DNA of 5,814 nt, taken from Actinomycetota bacterium. Lineage in GTDB: Bacteria > Actinomycetota > CADDZG01 > WHSQ01. A program made the position numbers and the translations under genes. Numbering within the stretch: position 1 is the first letter of the stretch; each line of letters starts with the position of its first letter. The notes beneath the pieces are model-generated. The model was given only the letters and a program-made list of their open reading frames with translations, had not been told where the DNA came from and searched no databases. Where the stretch lies: the NCBI GenBank assembly GCA_013695055.1, contig JACDBF010000336.1:1-5814 (forward strand), read 5' to 3'. This document shows, one piece after another, positions 4,198 to 5,814 of this stretch.

Positions 4198-5814
4198 CTA
4201 GACGACCACCCGCAGGATCTCTTCGATCGACGTGCCGCCGGCCCTGACCTTGAGCATCCCGTCGTCGCGCAGCGTCGTCATGCCCTGGGCGATGGCCACT
4301 CGCTTGATCGTGTCCGACGACGCGTTCTCGACCACGAGCTTTTCGATGTCCTCGGTGACGGTCATCACCTCGTGGAGCGCCATGCGGCCTTTGTAGCCGG
4401 TGTTGCCGCAGGTCGAGCAGCCGGTCGCCCGGTAGAGCTTGGGGATCTCCTCGTCGGGGTCATACGGGAAGGCGGCGGCGGTGAGCTCTTCCTCAGCGGG
4501 GACGTAAGGCTCCTTGCAGCGGTCGCAGAGCTTTCGGGCCAGACGCTGGGCGAGCACGCAATCGAGGGCCGAAGCCACGAGGTACGGCTCGATGCCCATC
4601 TCGACCAGACGAGTCATGGCGGAGGGGGCGTCGTTCGTGTGAAGCGTCGACAGCACGAGGTGGCCGGTGAGCGCCGCCTCGGTCGAGATCTGAGCCGTCT
4701 CGCCGTCCCGAATCTCTCCGATGAGCACGACATCGGGGTCGCATCGCAGGATCGACCTCAGAGCAGATGCGAAAGTGAGGCCCGCCTTGGGGTTCGTCTG
4801 GATCTGGTTTATGCCCTTGAGCCGGTATTCGACGGGGTCTTCGACCGTTATGACGTTGACCTCGGGCCGGTTCAGGATGTTGAGCGTAGCGTAGAGGGTC
4901 GTCGACTTCCCCGACCCCGTCGGGCCCGTGACGAGGATCTCGCCGTAGGGCTTCTTGTAGGACTCCTGGAAACGCTTGAAGTTCTCGGGCGAGAAGCCGA
5001 GATCCTGCAGCTTCAGAAGGACGCTCGACTTGTCCAAGATGCGCATGACGATCTTCTCGCCGTGGACCGTCGGCAAAGTGGCGACACGGATGTCGATCTG
5101 CTTTCCCTGGACGATTAGGCCTATGCGGCCGTCCTGGGGGATGCGGCGCTCGGCGATGTTTATCTCGGCCATGATCTTCAATCGGCTGATGATTCCGGCC
5201 TGCACCGACTTGGGCGGATTCATGACCTCGTGCAGCACGCCGTCTATCCGGTAGCGAACCCTCAAGCCCTTGTCCTCGGGCTCAATGTGAATGTCCGAGG
5301 CTCGATCGTTTACGGCTTGCGTGATCAAGAGGTTGACGAGCTTGATGATCGGGGCGTCGTCGGCCCCGGCGGATTCGAGCTGCGCCTCGAGGTCCTCAAC
5401 CCCGTCCGTCTCTGCAGCAGCTTCCTCGGCCAGCGTTTCCGCCGCCCGGTCGAGCCTGTAGTAGCGGTTGATCGCGTTCAAGACATCGGCCTTGGTGGCG
5501 ACGACCTGGCGAACCTCTCGCTTGCTCATTGCCCGTACGTCGTCTACGGCGACCACATTGGCGGGGTCTGCCATGGCGAGGACCAAGCGGCCCTTGTCGA
5601 ACGAGATGGGGATGCAGTTATGGCGGCGAGCGACCGCCTCGGGCACCATGGCAACCGCCGACTGGTCGATCTTTGTCTCGGACAAGTCGACGAAGGTGAG
5701 ATTGAGCTGCTCGGCCAGGATGGCGAAGAGGTTGGCCTCGCTGACGAGGCCCATCTCGATGAGCACGCGGCCGAGGGCCTGACTCTTCTCGGCGGCGACC
5801 TCCCGGGCGTCCTC
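4198..5814 (-). CDS. pilB: Type IV pilus assembly ATPase PilB, 5' end missing at window edge
   Basis: This gene encodes the hexameric ATPase that drives pilus extension on PilC. 538 codons are visible and the frame is open to the right edge, so the true start lies outside. A GTG at 5766 is possible as a start, but 16 further codons upstream (EDAREVAAEKSQALGR) complete the LG-VLIE-GLVSE motif of the MshEN domain, so the gene is called 5'-partial. Counting from the first visible codon, the MshEN remainder spans about 12-120, and the ATPase core follows. Its motifs are Walker A GPTGSGKSTT (297-306; bases 4897-4926), Asp box VITVEDPVEY (321-330), Walker B PDVVLIGEIRD (360-370) and His box GHLVLSTLHTNDA (384-396). 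A zinc-binding tetracysteine, CDRC (430-433) with CSTC (466-469), separates PilB/GspE from PilT. The T2SS ATPase GspE is the main alternative, but the neighbouring pilT, pilC and pilins favour PilB. The stop at 4198 is followed by an 86-nt gap before pilT. Confidence 0.95.
   Translation of the reverse strand, partial: EDAREVAAEKSQALGRVLIEMGLVSEANLFAILAEQLNLTFVDLSETKIDQSAVAMVPEAVARRHNCIPISFDKGRLVLAMADPANVVAVDDVRAMSKREVRQVVATKADVLNAINRYYRLDRAAETLAEEAAAETDGVEDLEAQLESAGADDAPIIKLVNLLITQAVNDRASDIHIEPEDKGLRVRYRIDGVLHEVMNPPKSVQAGIISRLKIMAEINIAERRIPQDGRIGLIVQGKQIDIRVATLPTVHGEKIVMRILDKSSVLLKLQDLGFSPENFKRFQESYKKPYGEILVTGPTGSGKSTTLYATLNILNRPEVNVITVEDPVEYRLKGINQIQTNPKAGLTFASALRSILRCDPDVVLIGEIRDGETAQISTEAALTGHLVLSTLHTNDAPSAMTRLVEMGIEPYLVASALDCVLAQRLARKLCDRCKEPYVPAEEELTAAAFPYDPDEEIPKLYRATGCSTCGNTGYKGRMALHEVMTVTEDIEKLVVENASSDTIKRVAIAQGMTTLRDDGMLKVRAGGTSIEEILRVVV

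Noticed and set aside
2366..4201. Long plus-strand open frame of 611 codons opposite pilT
   Set aside because: It mirrors the codon structure of pilT in a GC-rich genome, has no recognisable domain or ribosome-binding site, and spans the pilT start and intergenic gap. It is an antisense shadow, as are the plus-strand frames opposite pilB (4372-5118) and pilC (1607-2071).
4198..5766. Complete PilB starting at GTG 5766
   Set aside because: The frame continues to the window edge, and the upstream codons supply the conserved LG of the MshEN motif. Starting at 5766 would cut that motif, so the gene is treated as partial.

Overview
The window is a GC-rich stretch of a bacterial type IV pilus (T4P) locus. 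Every gene I can support lies on the minus strand, so transcription runs from high to low coordinates: pilB (assembly ATPase, 5' end beyond the right edge), pilT (retraction ATPase with an extra N-terminal domain), pilC (inner-membrane platform), a first major-type pilin, and a second, tandemly duplicated pilin that runs off the left edge. The pilin style (short leader, GFTLIELLVV, then IPVFLRQREK-W) and the MshEN-fused PilT resemble deep-branching Actinomycetota such as Rubrobacteria or Thermoleophilia. That placement rests on recall of family sequences, not a search.

The most informative parts are the gaps between genes. (1) At 4112-4197, between pilB and pilT, lies a sigma-28/WhiG/FliA-type promoter, TCAA-N15-GCCGATAA. 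(2) At 829-1102, between pilC and pilin 1, lies a near-perfect copy of the same class, TAAA-N15-GCCGATAA. It is followed at once by a c-di-GMP-I (GEMM-I) riboswitch aptamer, then about 90 nt of hairpins that could act as an expression platform, then a strong Shine-Dalgarno sequence. (3) At 256-408, between the two pilins, lies a strong intrinsic terminator with a GAAA loop, followed by a weaker sigma-28-like promoter, TCAA-N16-GCCGATTC. The only gap without such a promoter is the 3-nt gap between pilT and pilC, which are translationally coupled.

Taken together, PilB would polymerise and PilT depolymerise the pilin on the PilC platform. Pilin supply would be set by an alternative sigma factor plus a c-di-GMP-sensing RNA. 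In Streptomyces and Rubrobacter the WhiG sigma factor is held by an anti-sigma factor (RsiG) that needs c-di-GMP. MshEN domains like those on PilB and PilT are a known c-di-GMP-binding fold. The locus could therefore read c-di-GMP at the promoter, in the pilin mRNA and in the motor ATPases. The riboswitch and the promoter motifs are seen in the sequence; the layered c-di-GMP control is inference.

No tRNA, rRNA, CRISPR array, insertion sequence or phage gene was found. Long open frames on the plus strand are antisense shadows of the pil genes.
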